A DNA stretch of 64,000 nucleotides from Nitratireductor luteus. Lineage in GTDB: Bacteria > Pseudomonadota > Alphaproteobacteria > Rhizobiales > Rhizobiaceae. The position numbers were made by a program, and so were the translations under genes. The notes beneath the pieces are model-generated. The model ran no database searches. It saw only the letters and a program-made list of their open reading frames with translations, and was not told where the DNA came from. The stretch is taken from positions 150,775 to 214,774 of the forward strand of contig NZ_JAOANW010000010.1 of the NCBI RefSeq assembly GCF_026162365.1. Reading direction: 5' to 3'. This document shows, piece by piece, positions 25,807-34,624 of this stretch (positions within the stretch are counted from its first letter, which is position 1; each line of letters begins with the position of its first letter).

Positions 25807-26637
25807 ATGATAGACAACCGACCTATTCTCATCATTGGCGGACGCGGCAAGACCGGCGCCCGCGTCAACTCGCTGCTTAACGAGCGCGGCATTGCCACAC
25901 GGCCCGTCTCACGCGCCAGCAATATCCCGTTCGACTGGACGAAGCGCGAAACATGGGCCCCGGCGCTCAATAGCGTCTCCAAAGCCTATGTTACTTATCA
26001 GCCCGATCTGGCGGTGGATGGTGCTGAAGAGGATATCGCCGAGCTTTCCCGTCTTGCGCGTGAAGAAGGGCTGGAGCATGTCGTGCTCCTGTCCGGACGC
26101 GGCGAGCCCGGGGCGCAGCGCGCCGAGGCCGCGCTGCAGGCTTCCGGCGTCGGTTGGACGAATGTACGGGCCAGCTGGTTTAATCAGAACTTTTCCGAGG
26201 GACCATTTCGTGACGGCATCCTGGCGGGCGAATTGGCGCTACCGGCCGAACCGATTCCCGAACCCTTCATCGACGCCGACGATATCGCCGATGTCGTGGT
26301 CGAGGCGCTGACCGCGGATGGTCACGCCGACCGGCTCTATGAAGTGACGGGACCGCGCGCGATCACCTTTGCCGAGGCGGTGGACGAGATGGCTAAGGCG
26401 GTGGGCCGGCCGATCCGCTACCGGCAGATTCCGGTGGAGGCGTTCGTCGAACAGATGCGGCCCTATGCGCCCGAAGACATCATCACTCTGCTCGTGGAGT
26501 TGTTCACGGTGGTGCTCGACGGCCGCAACGTCGAAGTCATGAGTGGGGTAGAAGAGGCGCTCGGGCGTGCGCCTGTCGATTTTTCGGACTTCGCAAGACG
26601 TGCGGCAGCGACCGGCGCATGGGAGGCTGGCAGCTGA
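25807..26637 (+). CDS. NmrA-like NAD(P)-binding protein
   Basis: A 276-aa atypical SDR with N-terminal Rossmann motif IGGRGKTGARV and an NmrA/YtfG-like middle (VVLLSGRGEPGAQRAEAAL, ASWFNQNFSEG, DADDIADVVVEAL). Related proteins reduce quinones or sense redox state. GTG 25798 is an alternative start. Its TGA shares one base with the next gene start, so it is coupled to the DUF1772 protein, a pairing that fits a small redox/detoxification unit. Confidence 0.85.
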   Translation: MIDNRPILIIGGRGKTGARVNSLLNERGIATRPVSRASNIPFDWTKRETWAPALNSVSKAYVTYQPDLAVDGAEEDIAELSRLAREEGLEHVVLLSGRGEPGAQRAEAALQASGVGWTNVRASWFNQNFSEGPFRDGILAGELALPAEPIPEPFIDADDIADVVVEALTADGHADRLYEVTGPRAITFAEAVDEMAKAVGRPIRYRQIPVEAFVEQMRPYAPEDIITLLVELFTVVLDGRNVEVMSGVEEALGRAPVDFSDFARRAAATGAWEAGS

Positions 26638-27119
26638 TGCAGACGGTCATTACCTCTCTTCTGTGGTTCGTGGCCATCGGATGCGGGTTGATTGCCGGTC
26701 TCTACTTCGCCTTCTCGACATTCATCATGACGGCTCTAGGTCGCATGGAGGCGGCGCAGGGTGTCGCCGCGATGAACTCCATCAACTCGACGATCGTCGG
26801 CTCACTGTTCATGCCGCTATTCTTCGGCACGACGATCGCCGCTGCCGCGCTAGCGGCGTTCTCCCTGCTACGCTGGAGCGAACCCGGTTCGGCGGCGATG
26901 CTAGCGGGCGGTCTGACCTATCTGATCGGCATGTTTGGATGCACGATCGTCTACAATGTACCGCTCAACAACGAGCTCGAACGGAACGCAGCCGGCGCGG
27001 CGGACGTATGGGTACGCTATTTGAAGGATTGGACCTTCTGGAACCACATACGAACCGTCGCCTCGACGGCCGCGATGGTGTTTTTCATCGTTGCGCTTCT
27101 TGCCGGGCGCTCTGACTAG
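26637..27119 (+). CDS. DUF1772 (anthrone oxygenase-like) membrane protein
   Basis: A 160-aa protein with four hydrophobic helices and the DUF1772 pattern: GLYFAFSTFIMTALGRM early, NVPLNNELE in the third section, and WVRYLKDWTFWNHIRTVAS before the last helix. Fungal relatives are anthrone oxygenases; bacterial members have no settled role. It overlaps the NmrA-like gene by one base (TGATG). Confidence 0.87.
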   Translation: MQTVITSLLWFVAIGCGLIAGLYFAFSTFIMTALGRMEAAQGVAAMNSINSTIVGSLFMPLFFGTTIAAAALAAFSLLRWSEPGSAAMLAGGLTYLIGMFGCTIVYNVPLNNELERNAAGAADVWVRYLKDWTFWNHIRTVASTAAMVFFIVALLAGRSD

Positions 27120-27151
27120 CATCGACGAATCTGAACCTGACCGGAAGAAAG

Positions 27152-27739
27152 ATGGAGATAAGCCAGTTTCGCAGGAACGCCGACGGGGAAAATGTCGCAT
27201 GGGCCATATGGCGGCGACTTGACACGCCTGGACACGACGCAGCGCGACTCGTCCGGTCCGGGGCAGGGTATTTGCTGGCAGGAACCGCTGTATTCCTGCA
27301 CCCCAAAGGACCCGCGTGCATCAGGTACCGGGTCCACGTCGACCACGAGTGGAACACTATCGACGGCCATGTTGAAGGGTTCGTCGCCGGGGAGACGGTT
27401 CGGCACGAAATCGGGCGCGACGGTGACTGTTGGCGGCTGGACGGCCGAAAGATGCCCGATACGGCACCGCTACGGGATCTCGATCTCGGCTTCACGCCGG
27501 CCACCAATCTGCTTCAACTGCGGCGCGCCGGGCCCCGGCTTGGTTGCAGCGTGGAACTGACCGTGGCCTGGTTCGATATCGGCGAAACCCGGATCACGTC
27601 ATTACCACAGGCCTATGTCCGGCGAAGTGAGAGAACCTACGAATACTCGGCGCCGTCCGTTCCTTATGAGGCGGTGCTGGAAATGGCGCCGAATGGCTTC
27701 GTCCAAAGCTATCCCCGTCTATGGACGATGGAAACGTAG
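27152..27739 (+). CDS. Putative glycolipid-binding-domain protein
   Basis: A 195-aa soluble protein with the layout of the bacterial putative glycolipid-binding family: an all-beta pattern with YRVHVDHEWNTIDGHV, RDGDCWRLDGR, DLDLGFTPATNLLQLRR and YVRRSERTYEYSA. Function in the family is inferred only from a structural resemblance to lipoprotein/glycolipid binders. It starts 32 bases after the DUF1772 gene. Confidence is higher for being a gene than for the role. Confidence 0.75.
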   Translation: MEISQFRRNADGENVAWAIWRRLDTPGHDAARLVRSGAGYLLAGTAVFLHPKGPACIRYRVHVDHEWNTIDGHVEGFVAGETVRHEIGRDGDCWRLDGRKMPDTAPLRDLDLGFTPATNLLQLRRAGPRLGCSVELTVAWFDIGETRITSLPQAYVRRSERTYEYSAPSVPYEAVLEMAPNGFVQSYPRLWTMET

Positions 27740-27869
27740 GCCGGGGCGAGGACACAGCAGGCATGATTGATGCAGCAGATCATCCATAACTCACGCGACC
27801 GCGTCTACGTCGCAATGCCGCTCTTCATCCAGCGAGCACGCATGGTGGAAATCGAAGCTATCGTCGCAC

Positions 27870-28106
27870 CTTGAAATGCAATTTGCTGTCCCAAGAGAAA
27901 CTGCCGAGATGCGCGGTGATGTCATGGCGAAGAGTGGAGAGCGCTACGACAACGAATACTGCTTCATATTCCGCTTCCGGGACGAAAGATCGCCGAAATA
28001 ACTGAATATTGCGACAGCGACCTCATTGCGCGTCCTGGGCTCATACGAAGATGCGGTCGAAGCCGTAAAGGCTAAGTCCGGACGAAGCTGCGGAGACACA
28101 GAATGA
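27870..28106 (+). pseudogene. Decayed NTF2/SnoaL-like gene
   Basis: Three pieces of one protein can be read in shifting frames: MQFAVPRE...GERYDNEYCFIFRFRD, then KIAEITEYCDSDLIA, then VLGSYEDAVEAV. These match the end of NTF2-like (SnoaL-type) proteins of the ketosteroid-isomerase fold. The first frame meets TAA at 27999, and two compensating indels restore it near 28030. The stop at 28104-28106 overlaps the ATG of the next remnant. No convincing N-terminus is seen between 27740 and 27870. Confidence 0.65.
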
Positions 28107-28204
28107 TCGACCTGACAACCTTGATTGCCTACATCGTCATCGTGCTGGGCTTCGTATTCATTCCGGGCCCGGCCACGCTGCTCACGGTTGCGCGCGCCAC
28201 GAGT
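28103..28204 (+). pseudogene. LysE-family exporter, N-terminal remnant
   Basis: The first ~33 residues (MIDLTTLIAYIVIVLGF, FIPGPATLLTVARATS) are a clear LysE/RhtB N-terminus with the PGPA motif. The match stops abruptly at about 28204, after which the frame runs through unrelated sequence to a stop at 28309. The rest of the gene is missing, so this is a truncated copy. An intact LysE-family gene follows at 28395. Confidence 0.7.
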
Positions 28205-28394
28205 TTCCTCTCAACCGCCTTTTGCCCTCCGGTCATAGATTCCCAACTTGGCTCCATGGTTTTTCCGGATGGCGGAACTTTTGGAACACCACAAACGGGA
28301 GCTAATTGAGAGCTAGTTGTGTGCCGCGGCATACGCAAAGCCGGCGGCAATCTCAGGACAGCTGAGCCTGCCTGCAAGGACAAGGAGCCGACCG

Positions 28395-29027
28395 ATGGCT
28401 GACGCCCACCTTCCCGGCCTTCTGCTCGCCTGGACCGCATATGGGCTGGGAATACTCAGTCCCGGCCCTAATGTGCTCGCCGTCATGGGAACGTCGATGG
28501 AACACGGTCGGCGGGCCGGCGTCACGCTGGCGGCCGGCATGATCAGCGGCACGCTCGTCTGGGGCACCGCCACACTGCTTGGGCTGACGACTTTGCTGGC
28601 AATCTACGCATCGGCCCTCACATTCATCAAGTTCCTCGGAGCGGCTTATCTTCTTTGGCTTGCCTATAAATCCTTCCGCGCCGCTCTGAGCAGTCGATCC
28701 GACCGTCCCGCCGGGCTCGAATACAACCAGGACGCCCGAAAGCTGTATGTCCGCGGACTGGCCATTCAGCTCAGCAATCCCAAGGCGGCGCTGACCTGGA
28801 TCGCGATCATGTCGCTTGCGGTGCGCGAGGGCTCGCCCCTCTGGGTGGGGCCGGCAGTGGTCGCCGGGTGCCTTGCGATCTCTTTCAGCGGACACATCGC
28901 CTACGCGCTGCTGTTCTCGGCGCCGCCGGTCGGCCGCGTCTATCTGCGCACGCGGCGCTGGATCCAGGGCGGCCTTGGCGTCTTCTTCTGCTTCGCCAGC
29001 TGGAAACTGGTTACGGCGCGCTTCTAG
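28395..29027 (+). CDS. LysE-family exporter
   Basis: A 210-aa inner-membrane protein with about six helices, LysE motifs ILSPGPNVLAVMGTSMEHG and QLSNPKAALTWI. ATG 28395 follows AAGGAG. It is convergent with, and overlaps by four bases, the MocR-type regulator gene. The substrate is unknown. It differs clearly in sequence from the LysE protein at 1807-2448 and from the remnant just upstream. Confidence 0.9.
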   Translation: MADAHLPGLLLAWTAYGLGILSPGPNVLAVMGTSMEHGRRAGVTLAAGMISGTLVWGTATLLGLTTLLAIYASALTFIKFLGAAYLLWLAYKSFRAALSSRSDRPAGLEYNQDARKLYVRGLAIQLSNPKAALTWIAIMSLAVREGSPLWVGPAVVAGCLAISFSGHIAYALLFSAPPVGRVYLRTRRWIQGGLGVFFCFASWKLVTARF

Positions 29028-30481
29028 ATTGTGCCGAAACCCAATCCCGACAACTCGGCGATCGCCGGTTCAATATGTTTTGCCTCGATCATCCCGAAGC
29101 CGAATACGAAGCCCCTCTGCGCGGTGTCGCGCGAGGCATAGCGCGCGATATCCTCGACCCTGATGCCCCTCGCAGCGGCAGCGCCAACCACGGCCTGCTC
29201 GTCGCCCGGCGCAGTCAATGCCGCCGCGAGATGAACCCCGGCATGGGCGCGGAATGGGCGCAGATGATCGCCCAAATGGGTCTCCAGGGCAGAGCGCAGC
29301 GCCTCGTGCCTCGCCGAATAGATCCTGCGCATCTTGCGGACGTGACGCGCCAAATGGCTTTCGGCGATGAAATCGGCGAGCGCGAGTTGGTTGATCAGGG
29401 GGCTATGCTGGTCATTCAACTGCTTGGCCAGCGTCAGCGCGTAGCGCGCCCATTCCGGCGCCACGACGAAGCCCATCCGAAGGGCCGGGAACATGCTCTT
29501 GGAAAACGTGCCGACATAGAAGACCGAGCCCGAGCGGTCGAGCGTCTGCAACGCATCGAGCGGCATGCCGCTGTGTCGAAACTCGCTATCGTAGTCATCC
29601 TCGACGATGACAGCGCCGAAGCTCTCGGCGAAATCGAGCAAGGCCGTGCGCCGGCGTGCCGACATGGCGACACCGAGGGGGAACTGGTGCGAGGGCGTCA
29701 CGCAGATGACACGCGCACTCGGCGGCAGCCGGTCCACGACAAGCCCTTCCTCGTCCACGGGAATGGAAAGGACTTTTGCGCCTGCCCCTACGAACGACCG
29801 GCGTGTCGGTCCGTATCCCGGGTCTTCCAGAGCGACCTCGGTTTCCCCCGGCGTCACCAGAATGCGTGCGATCAGATCAACCGCCTGCCTTGTGCCCGCC
29901 GTCACGACAATGTCCTCCGGCTGGCACGCAACCGCGCGAACGAAGGAGACGTGGCTGGCGATCGCCCGGCGCAGAACTGGTTCGCCGGCCGGATCGTGCT
30001 CATGGACCGGGCTTCTGGCAACCCTGCGTGCCGCGCGCGTCGAAAGCCGCTGCCAGATGTCGAACGGAAACTCGCTGTCGGGCATGCCAGCAACGAAGTC
30101 GTAGCGGTAGGTCTCGCCGCTGCACGTTTCAGCAAGCGGCCGCCACCCGCGCCAGATGGGAGCCAGCCGTTTGTCGGCAACAGGGTCGACCTGCAGCGGC
30201 GCCTTGCGGCGCTCCAGTCGCGGGCGCACATCCGCAACGAAGGTGCCCGCGCCCCTTCGCCCTTCGACATAGCCCTCGCTCAGCAACATGTCATAGGCAG
30301 CGATCACCGTGTTACGCGATATGCCGAGACCTCTTGCCAACGCCCGCGTCGGCGGCAACCGAAGTCCGGCCTGAAGCCGTCCGTCGATGATCGCGGCTCG
30401 CAATTGCCGGTGCAGCGAACGCAGAAGCTCGCGCGAACCCTTCTCCGGCAGGGCGATGGCGATGTCGAGAATTGGCTCCAT
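29024..30481 (-). CDS. MocR-type regulator (GntR winged helix fused to PLP aminotransferase fold)
   Basis: A 485-aa protein: N-terminal GntR winged helix (LHRQLRAAIIDGRLQAG, ARGLGISRNTVIAAYDMLLSEGYV, residues ~20-85) joined by a linker to an aminotransferase class I-like domain (~120-485) with the PLP lysine in FSKSMFPALRMGF. MocR proteins sense PLP or amino compounds and control a nearby gene. Start 30481 (MEPILDIAIALPE) is the usual one; the frame is open upstream to 30979 but only by chance. The divergent target would be the GST remnant at 30589, now broken; the convergent LysE gene may be under its control too. Confidence 0.9.
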   Translation of the reverse strand: MEPILDIAIALPEKGSRELLRSLHRQLRAAIIDGRLQAGLRLPPTRALARGLGISRNTVIAAYDMLLSEGYVEGRRGAGTFVADVRPRLERRKAPLQVDPVADKRLAPIWRGWRPLAETCSGETYRYDFVAGMPDSEFPFDIWQRLSTRAARRVARSPVHEHDPAGEPVLRRAIASHVSFVRAVACQPEDIVVTAGTRQAVDLIARILVTPGETEVALEDPGYGPTRRSFVGAGAKVLSIPVDEEGLVVDRLPPSARVICVTPSHQFPLGVAMSARRRTALLDFAESFGAVIVEDDYDSEFRHSGMPLDALQTLDRSGSVFYVGTFSKSMFPALRMGFVVAPEWARYALTLAKQLNDQHSPLINQLALADFIAESHLARHVRKMRRIYSARHEALRSALETHLGDHLRPFRAHAGVHLAAALTAPGDEQAVVGAAAARGIRVEDIARYASRDTAQRGFVFGFGMIEAKHIEPAIAELSGLGFGTI

Positions 30482-30588
30482 GAACTTCCGACCAATAGAC
30501 CTGTCTTGGAACCATATCGCCGGGCACTTTTGCCTGCAACGCACATTGCGTGCCCGTTGGAGACGAATGTTAGGGCGAGGAACCGGCG

Positions 30589-30660
30589 ATGATCGACCTC
30601 TATTTCTCACCGACGCCAAACGGCCTGAAGCTGAAGCTGAAGCTGTTCTTCGAGGAGACA
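30589..30660 (+). pseudogene. Glutathione S-transferase, N-terminal remnant
   Basis: The first ~24 residues (MIDLYFSPTPNGLKLKL..FFEETG) match the thioredoxin-fold start of GST proteins, including the PTPNG motif, but the similarity ends and the frame runs on into unrelated sequence to 30828. The rest of the 378-base gap between the MocR start and the AraC gene holds only the palindrome at 30684. Confidence 0.6.
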
Positions 30661-30683
30661 GGTCACATCGCCGCCGGATCCTG

Positions 30684-30697
30684 TGCAACCGGTTGCA
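30684..30697. promoter_or_regulatory. TGCAACCGGTTGCA palindrome, LacI-family-type operator
   Basis: A perfect 14-base palindrome with the central CG and the spacing TGnAAnCGnTTnCA expected for LacI/GalR-family operators. It lies 163 bases before the AraC gene. No LacI-family gene is seen in the window, so a distant regulator would be needed, or the match is chance. Confidence 0.4.
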
Positions 30698-30859
30698 TAT
30701 GGCGCATTGCACACGTTGCGCTGGCGCATACCGCTGGTTACAAGCAGCCTCAGCACCGGCTATTGTTTCGTCGTTCCGACGGATCGGTAGGACCGAAGAC
30801 TTTGAGGGCTTTTTTGCTGCGAGATTGATGCGCGACAGAATTTGGAATGAGTGGCCGTC

Positions 30860-31864
30860 ATGACTCATAGCCCACCGGACAAGTTCAAGATTCTCCGTAT
30901 TACCTGGAGGGGCATGGAGGCCATAGGCTTGTCGCCCGCGGTCGTGCTGCGTCAGGCGCGGCTGCCGGCAACGCTGCACCTCGGGGAAGGAGGTCTGGTT
31001 ACGACCGCCCAGTACTTCGCGCTCATGCGGGCGGCGGAGGAATTGTGCACTGACCCCGGCGCGGGGTTCACGGCGGTGATGCGAAACGATCCATCCTTGC
31101 TTCCGCCGTCCAATCTGGTTGCCTATTATGCCCGCGACTACCGGGACGGCCTGGCGCGAACCGCACGCTTCAAGTCGCTTTTTGTCCCGGAGCGGATCGA
31201 CAACGTCCCGGACGGGGACGACTGGATCATCTCGGCCAAATGGTTCTATGCCGCCGAAAGCGAGCCTCCGATTTTAACCGACATCACCTTCGCGGCGCTC
31301 ATGGAACTCGGGCGCAGGAACACGGGCGTGCAGATTGTGCCCCGGCGAGTCGAACTCGAGCGGCCGGAAGACAAGAGCGGTGTCCATGAGAACTATTTTG
31401 GCTGCCCGATCCGCTTCGGCGCGCCGCGCAACATCCTGGTCCTCAAGGGAGAAGATCTTGACCGCCCGTTCCGGAGCCACAATCCGGAATTGCTCGACAT
31501 GCTGAGCCCAGCGCTCGCCGCCGCACTCGCCGAGCTGACCGCACAGGGCTCGATCGGCGAGCAGGTCAAGGCCGTCATGAAGAAGATGCTTCCGAGCGGA
31601 CGACCCGAGCTTCGTGACGTGGCGCGCGAACTCGGGATGAGCGAGCGCACCCTGCAGAGACGTGTCGCCGAAGAAGGCGGGAGCCTGCGCCAGCTGCTTT
31701 CGGAGGCCCGTCAGGAACTCGGTCGCCAGCTCCTTCTCGAGCCCGCGATGGATATCGGCGAGGTAGCGTATCTGTTGGGATTTGGGGACTCAAACTCCTT
31801 CTACCGCGCCTTCCGCGCCTGGGAGGGAACGACCCCGGCCCGCTGGCGACAGCTTCAATCGTGA
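30860..31864 (+). CDS. AraC-family regulator with arabinose-binding-like N-terminal domain (OruR type)
   Basis: A 334-aa regulator. The N-terminal ~200 residues resemble the Arabinose_bd-type domain of OruR/ArgR-like AraC proteins (LRQARLPATLHLGEGGLVTTAQYFALMRAAEEL, read in parts). The C-terminal two-HTH domain has VARELGMSERTLQRRVAEEGGSLRQLL and DIGEVAYLLGFGDSNSFYRAFRAWEG. GTG 30851 is an alternative start. No target is obvious: the next gene is convergent and the upstream GST is broken, so the target may be lost. Confidence 0.88.
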   Translation: MTHSPPDKFKILRITWRGMEAIGLSPAVVLRQARLPATLHLGEGGLVTTAQYFALMRAAEELCTDPGAGFTAVMRNDPSLLPPSNLVAYYARDYRDGLARTARFKSLFVPERIDNVPDGDDWIISAKWFYAAESEPPILTDITFAALMELGRRNTGVQIVPRRVELERPEDKSGVHENYFGCPIRFGAPRNILVLKGEDLDRPFRSHNPELLDMLSPALAAALAELTAQGSIGEQVKAVMKKMLPSGRPELRDVARELGMSERTLQRRVAEEGGSLRQLLSEARQELGRQLLLEPAMDIGEVAYLLGFGDSNSFYRAFRAWEGTTPARWRQLQS

Positions 31865-31944
31865 ATAAAGCCGGCGCCTGACCGCCCCGCATTGCTGCGC
31901 AGCGGTTCGAGGGGATTTAGCGGAGCGGACCAGAGGCTGTGCTT

Positions 31945-32874
31945 TCAAGGCTTTCGTGCCGCTCCAACCTTTATTGTTCTCCAGGCAATCCGCATCTCCA
32001 TCGCCATCTCCGCGCCTGGCTCCAATACGCGCAGCCCCGGCATGCCCTGCTGATTGAACGCATCCACGGCGTGCGTGACGGGCTCGAAGCAGAAGAAGTC
32101 CGCGTTCCCATCAGGCGAGAAGACGATTGCAACGTCCATGTCCGGCGCGGTGATCTCGACGGACAGGCCCAATTCCGGTTGGAGGACGGTCGCGCTGCCC
32201 CGCCAGCCGGTATAGGCGTTGTTGATCCAGCTTCGCGGAAGGGCGCGCAGGCGCCGGAAATCGAAATCCGCCGCCATCTCGATCGGCCGTTGTTCGGTGG
32301 GCAAATGACGCGCGTCCTCCAGCCACACATGCGTCGCGTCGAATGCAAGACCCGTCCCCTCGCGGCGCGGAAACCACGGGTGGAACCCGCCGCCGAAGGG
32401 CAGGCGCGAGCCGGTGTTGGTCACCCTCACCCGCGCAAGCAAAGTTCCATTCTCGAGAGCGTAGGTCAGCTCGGCAGCGTAGCGAAAGGGACCGATACCG
32501 CCATCGGGCAGGGAAAGCGTGGCGGACGTGCCCGTGGCGGCCAGAACCTCCCATTCGCGCAGGAACGCATCGCCATGAGCGGGGAACTCCTGCCCGTCGA
32601 TATTGCAAGGAACGGCGTGAAACGCCTCCCCGAAGTTAAACCCGCCCCCGGATATGCGGTTCGAAAACGGAATGAGAACGTTGTTGGCCAGTCCGAAGGC
32701 GTCTGCGCCCGGCCTCGCATTCCGCAGCACCGGAACGAGGCCATCCGCGAGTTTCGAGTCGAAACCGGCAAGGCCACCGCCCAAAGCGGGCGCAACCGTC
32801 ACTCGGCTGTGCGCATCACTCAGTTCCAGGAGCCTTGCCACCCTGCCGTCCCCATCGATGCGGCCATGAGACAT
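31945..32874 (-). CDS. Aldose 1-epimerase family protein
   Basis: A 309-aa galactose-mutarotase-like enzyme that interconverts alpha and beta anomers of aldoses. Motifs: PALGGGLAGFD, the histidine in FGGGFHPWF, and the catalytic glutamate in CFEPVTHAVDAF. It is the last gene of the seven-gene sugar operon, 16 bases after the GntR gene. ATG 32874 is taken; the frame extends to 32943 inside the GntR gene. It probably presents the right anomer to the SDR sugar dehydrogenase of this operon. Confidence 0.88.
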   Translation of the reverse strand: MSHGRIDGDGRVARLLELSDAHSRVTVAPALGGGLAGFDSKLADGLVPVLRNARPGADAFGLANNVLIPFSNRISGGGFNFGEAFHAVPCNIDGQEFPAHGDAFLREWEVLAATGTSATLSLPDGGIGPFRYAAELTYALENGTLLARVRVTNTGSRLPFGGGFHPWFPRREGTGLAFDATHVWLEDARHLPTEQRPIEMAADFDFRRLRALPRSWINNAYTGWRGSATVLQPELGLSVEITAPDMDVAIVFSPDGNADFFCFEPVTHAVDAFNQQGMPGLRVLEPGAEMAMEMRIAWRTIKVGAARKP

Positions 32875-32890
32875 TTCTCTCAGGCGGATA

Positions 32891-33628
32891 TCACCGCCCG
32901 CCGCCGCGCCGCGCGATGACCTTCGACAGATCGTCGCTGGCAACAGTGATCAGCCCCGTCATCAGCCGCCGCGCCTCTGCGGGCCGGCGCATGCGGATCG
33001 CCTCGAGCACCTCGCCATGCATGTCGAGTGTCGCGGCGTAGTTCTCGGATGCCGACGTCGTGAGACGGAAAGCATGGCGTAGCGCCGATCCTATGACCGA
33101 TCCGAAATTCATGAAAACCGCGTTGCGGCTGGCTGTCAGCACCGCAAGGTGGAAAGCCTCGTCCGCCTTGACGCTGGCATCGATGTCGCTGGGTGACGCC
33201 CGCCGCATCTCGTCATAGGCGGCTTCGATCCTGCCGAGATCCTGGCCTGTGGCCCGCTCCGCCGCCAGACCCGCGGCCGCCGGTTCGATCACCTGCCGCG
33301 CCTCGTTGAGGCCGCGGATGAAATCGAAATCCGGCTCCAGCTCCTCGCGCCATGCCAGAAGCTCCGGGTCGAGCTGGTTCCAGTGCTCGGCCGGCAGGAC
33401 GACCGTTCCCGTGCGCGTGCGGCTTTCGATCAGCCCCTTGCCCGCCAGTGTGCGGATGGATTCCCTCAGTGCGGTGCGGCTGACAGCCAGGGATTCGCCC
33501 AGTAGGGACTCGGCCGGCAATTTCTGGCCCGGCTGCAATTCCCCCGACAGTATCCGCTTGGCCAGGGTGCTCGTCACATGGTCGCGCGGGCGCGCCCGAT
33601 CCTGTCCATTGCCCGAAAGCCTCGTCAT
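32891..33628 (-). CDS. GntR-family (FadR/FCD) regulator of the sugar-acid operon
   Basis: A 245-aa regulator: winged helix at ~15-85 (VTSTLAKRILSGELQPGQKLP, VSRTALRESIRTLAGKGLI) and FCD effector domain (AFHLAVLTASRN, MHGEVLEAI). It lies inside the operon, three bases after the permease gene and 16 before the epimerase gene, so it is coexpressed with its likely targets. The galactonate-responsive DgoR family is the nearest known theme for such operons; that link is an inference. Confidence 0.88.
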   Translation of the reverse strand: MTRLSGNGQDRARPRDHVTSTLAKRILSGELQPGQKLPAESLLGESLAVSRTALRESIRTLAGKGLIESRTRTGTVVLPAEHWNQLDPELLAWREELEPDFDFIRGLNEARQVIEPAAAGLAAERATGQDLGRIEAAYDEMRRASPSDIDASVKADEAFHLAVLTASRNAVFMNFGSVIGSALRHAFRLTTSASENYAATLDMHGEVLEAIRMRRPAEARRLMTGLITVASDDLSKVIARRGGGR

Positions 33629-33631
33629 CGC

Positions 33632-34624
33632 TCAGCTCCGGTTCAAACGGTATTCGGCCAGAAGAACGGCCAGGATCAGCAGGCTGCCCTTGGCAAGCAT
33701 CTGGTAGAAGGTGGGAACGCCGGTCAGAATCATGCCGTTGTTGAGAATCCCGATAATGGCGACGCCCAAAAGCGCCCCGATGACAGTGCCCTTGCCCCCC
33801 TGCATGGCGCAACCGCCCAGAAAGGCCGCCGTGATCGCCTCCAGTTCCAGCCCCTCCGATCCCGAGATCGGCTGACCGGAGCCGGTGCGCGCCGCAAGCA
33901 GTATGCCGCCGATGCCGGCGACCATGCCGCTGAGGACGTACATGCCGACACGATAGCGCTTAATATCCATTCCCGACAGGCGCGCAACCACCGGATTGCC
34001 GCCGATGGCGTAGATGTTGCGCCCCACGATGCTCTTGTGAAGAAAGACATAGAACACGACCGCGACTCCGATCAGCACCCAGATGGGTGCCGGCAGGCCG
34101 AGAAAACGGCCCACGCCGAGAAGGCGGAACGTGTCGTTGAAGATCGAGATGGATTGCCCGTTGGAGATGATAAAGGCGATGCCGCGGAAGATCGCCATGG
34201 TGCCGAGGGTCACGATGATCGCGTTCACCCGGCCATAGGTGATCACCAGCCCGTTGAACAAGCCGGCCGCCGCCCCTATCGCCACGCCGGCCAGCGGGCC
34301 GGCAGCCGCCCAACCCGTCGCGTCGATCGCCATGGCGGTGGAAACGGTCGTCAGGCCGACGATGGCACCCACCGAGATATCGAGCCCGCCCGACACGATC
34401 ACCGCGGTCTGCGAGATCGCCAGCACGCCGAGAATGGCCACGCCCATGCCGATGTTGAGAATGTTGCGGCTGGAGAAAAAGACGTCTCCGCGCAGGATGC
34501 CGAACAGGACCAGCAACGCGATCAGCGCCAGGATAAGGCTCGCATTGTGGATGCCGACCCGCTCGACCAGATCCGCCAGACGCGCTCCTGCTCTTGTCCG
34601 GGGCGTTTCCGCGTGTGCACTCAT
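33632..34624 (-). CDS. Sugar ABC transporter permease (RbsC family)
   Basis: A 330-aa inner-membrane protein with about ten helices and the CUT2 permease loop (AIGGNPVVARLSGMDIKRYR; GSGQPISGSEGLELEAITAAFLGG in parts). It forms the membrane channel of the importer whose ATPase and binding protein are encoded just upstream. It overlaps the ATPase gene by four bases (34621-34624). Confidence 0.93.
   Translation of the reverse strand: MSAHAETPRTRAGARLADLVERVGIHNASLILALIALLVLFGILRGDVFFSSRNILNIGMGVAILGVLAISQTAVIVSGGLDISVGAIVGLTTVSTAMAIDATGWAAAGPLAGVAIGAAAGLFNGLVITYGRVNAIIVTLGTMAIFRGIAFIISNGQSISIFNDTFRLLGVGRFLGLPAPIWVLIGVAVVFYVFLHKSIVGRNIYAIGGNPVVARLSGMDIKRYRVGMYVLSGMVAGIGGILLAARTGSGQPISGSEGLELEAITAAFLGGCAMQGGKGTVIGALLGVAIIGILNNGMILTGVPTFYQMLAKGSLLILAVLLAEYRLNRS

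Noticed and set aside
29024..30979. 651-aa version of the MocR regulator
   Set aside because: The 166 extra N-terminal residues cover the opposite-strand GST remnant and are not protein-like; MEPILD at 30481 is the family start.
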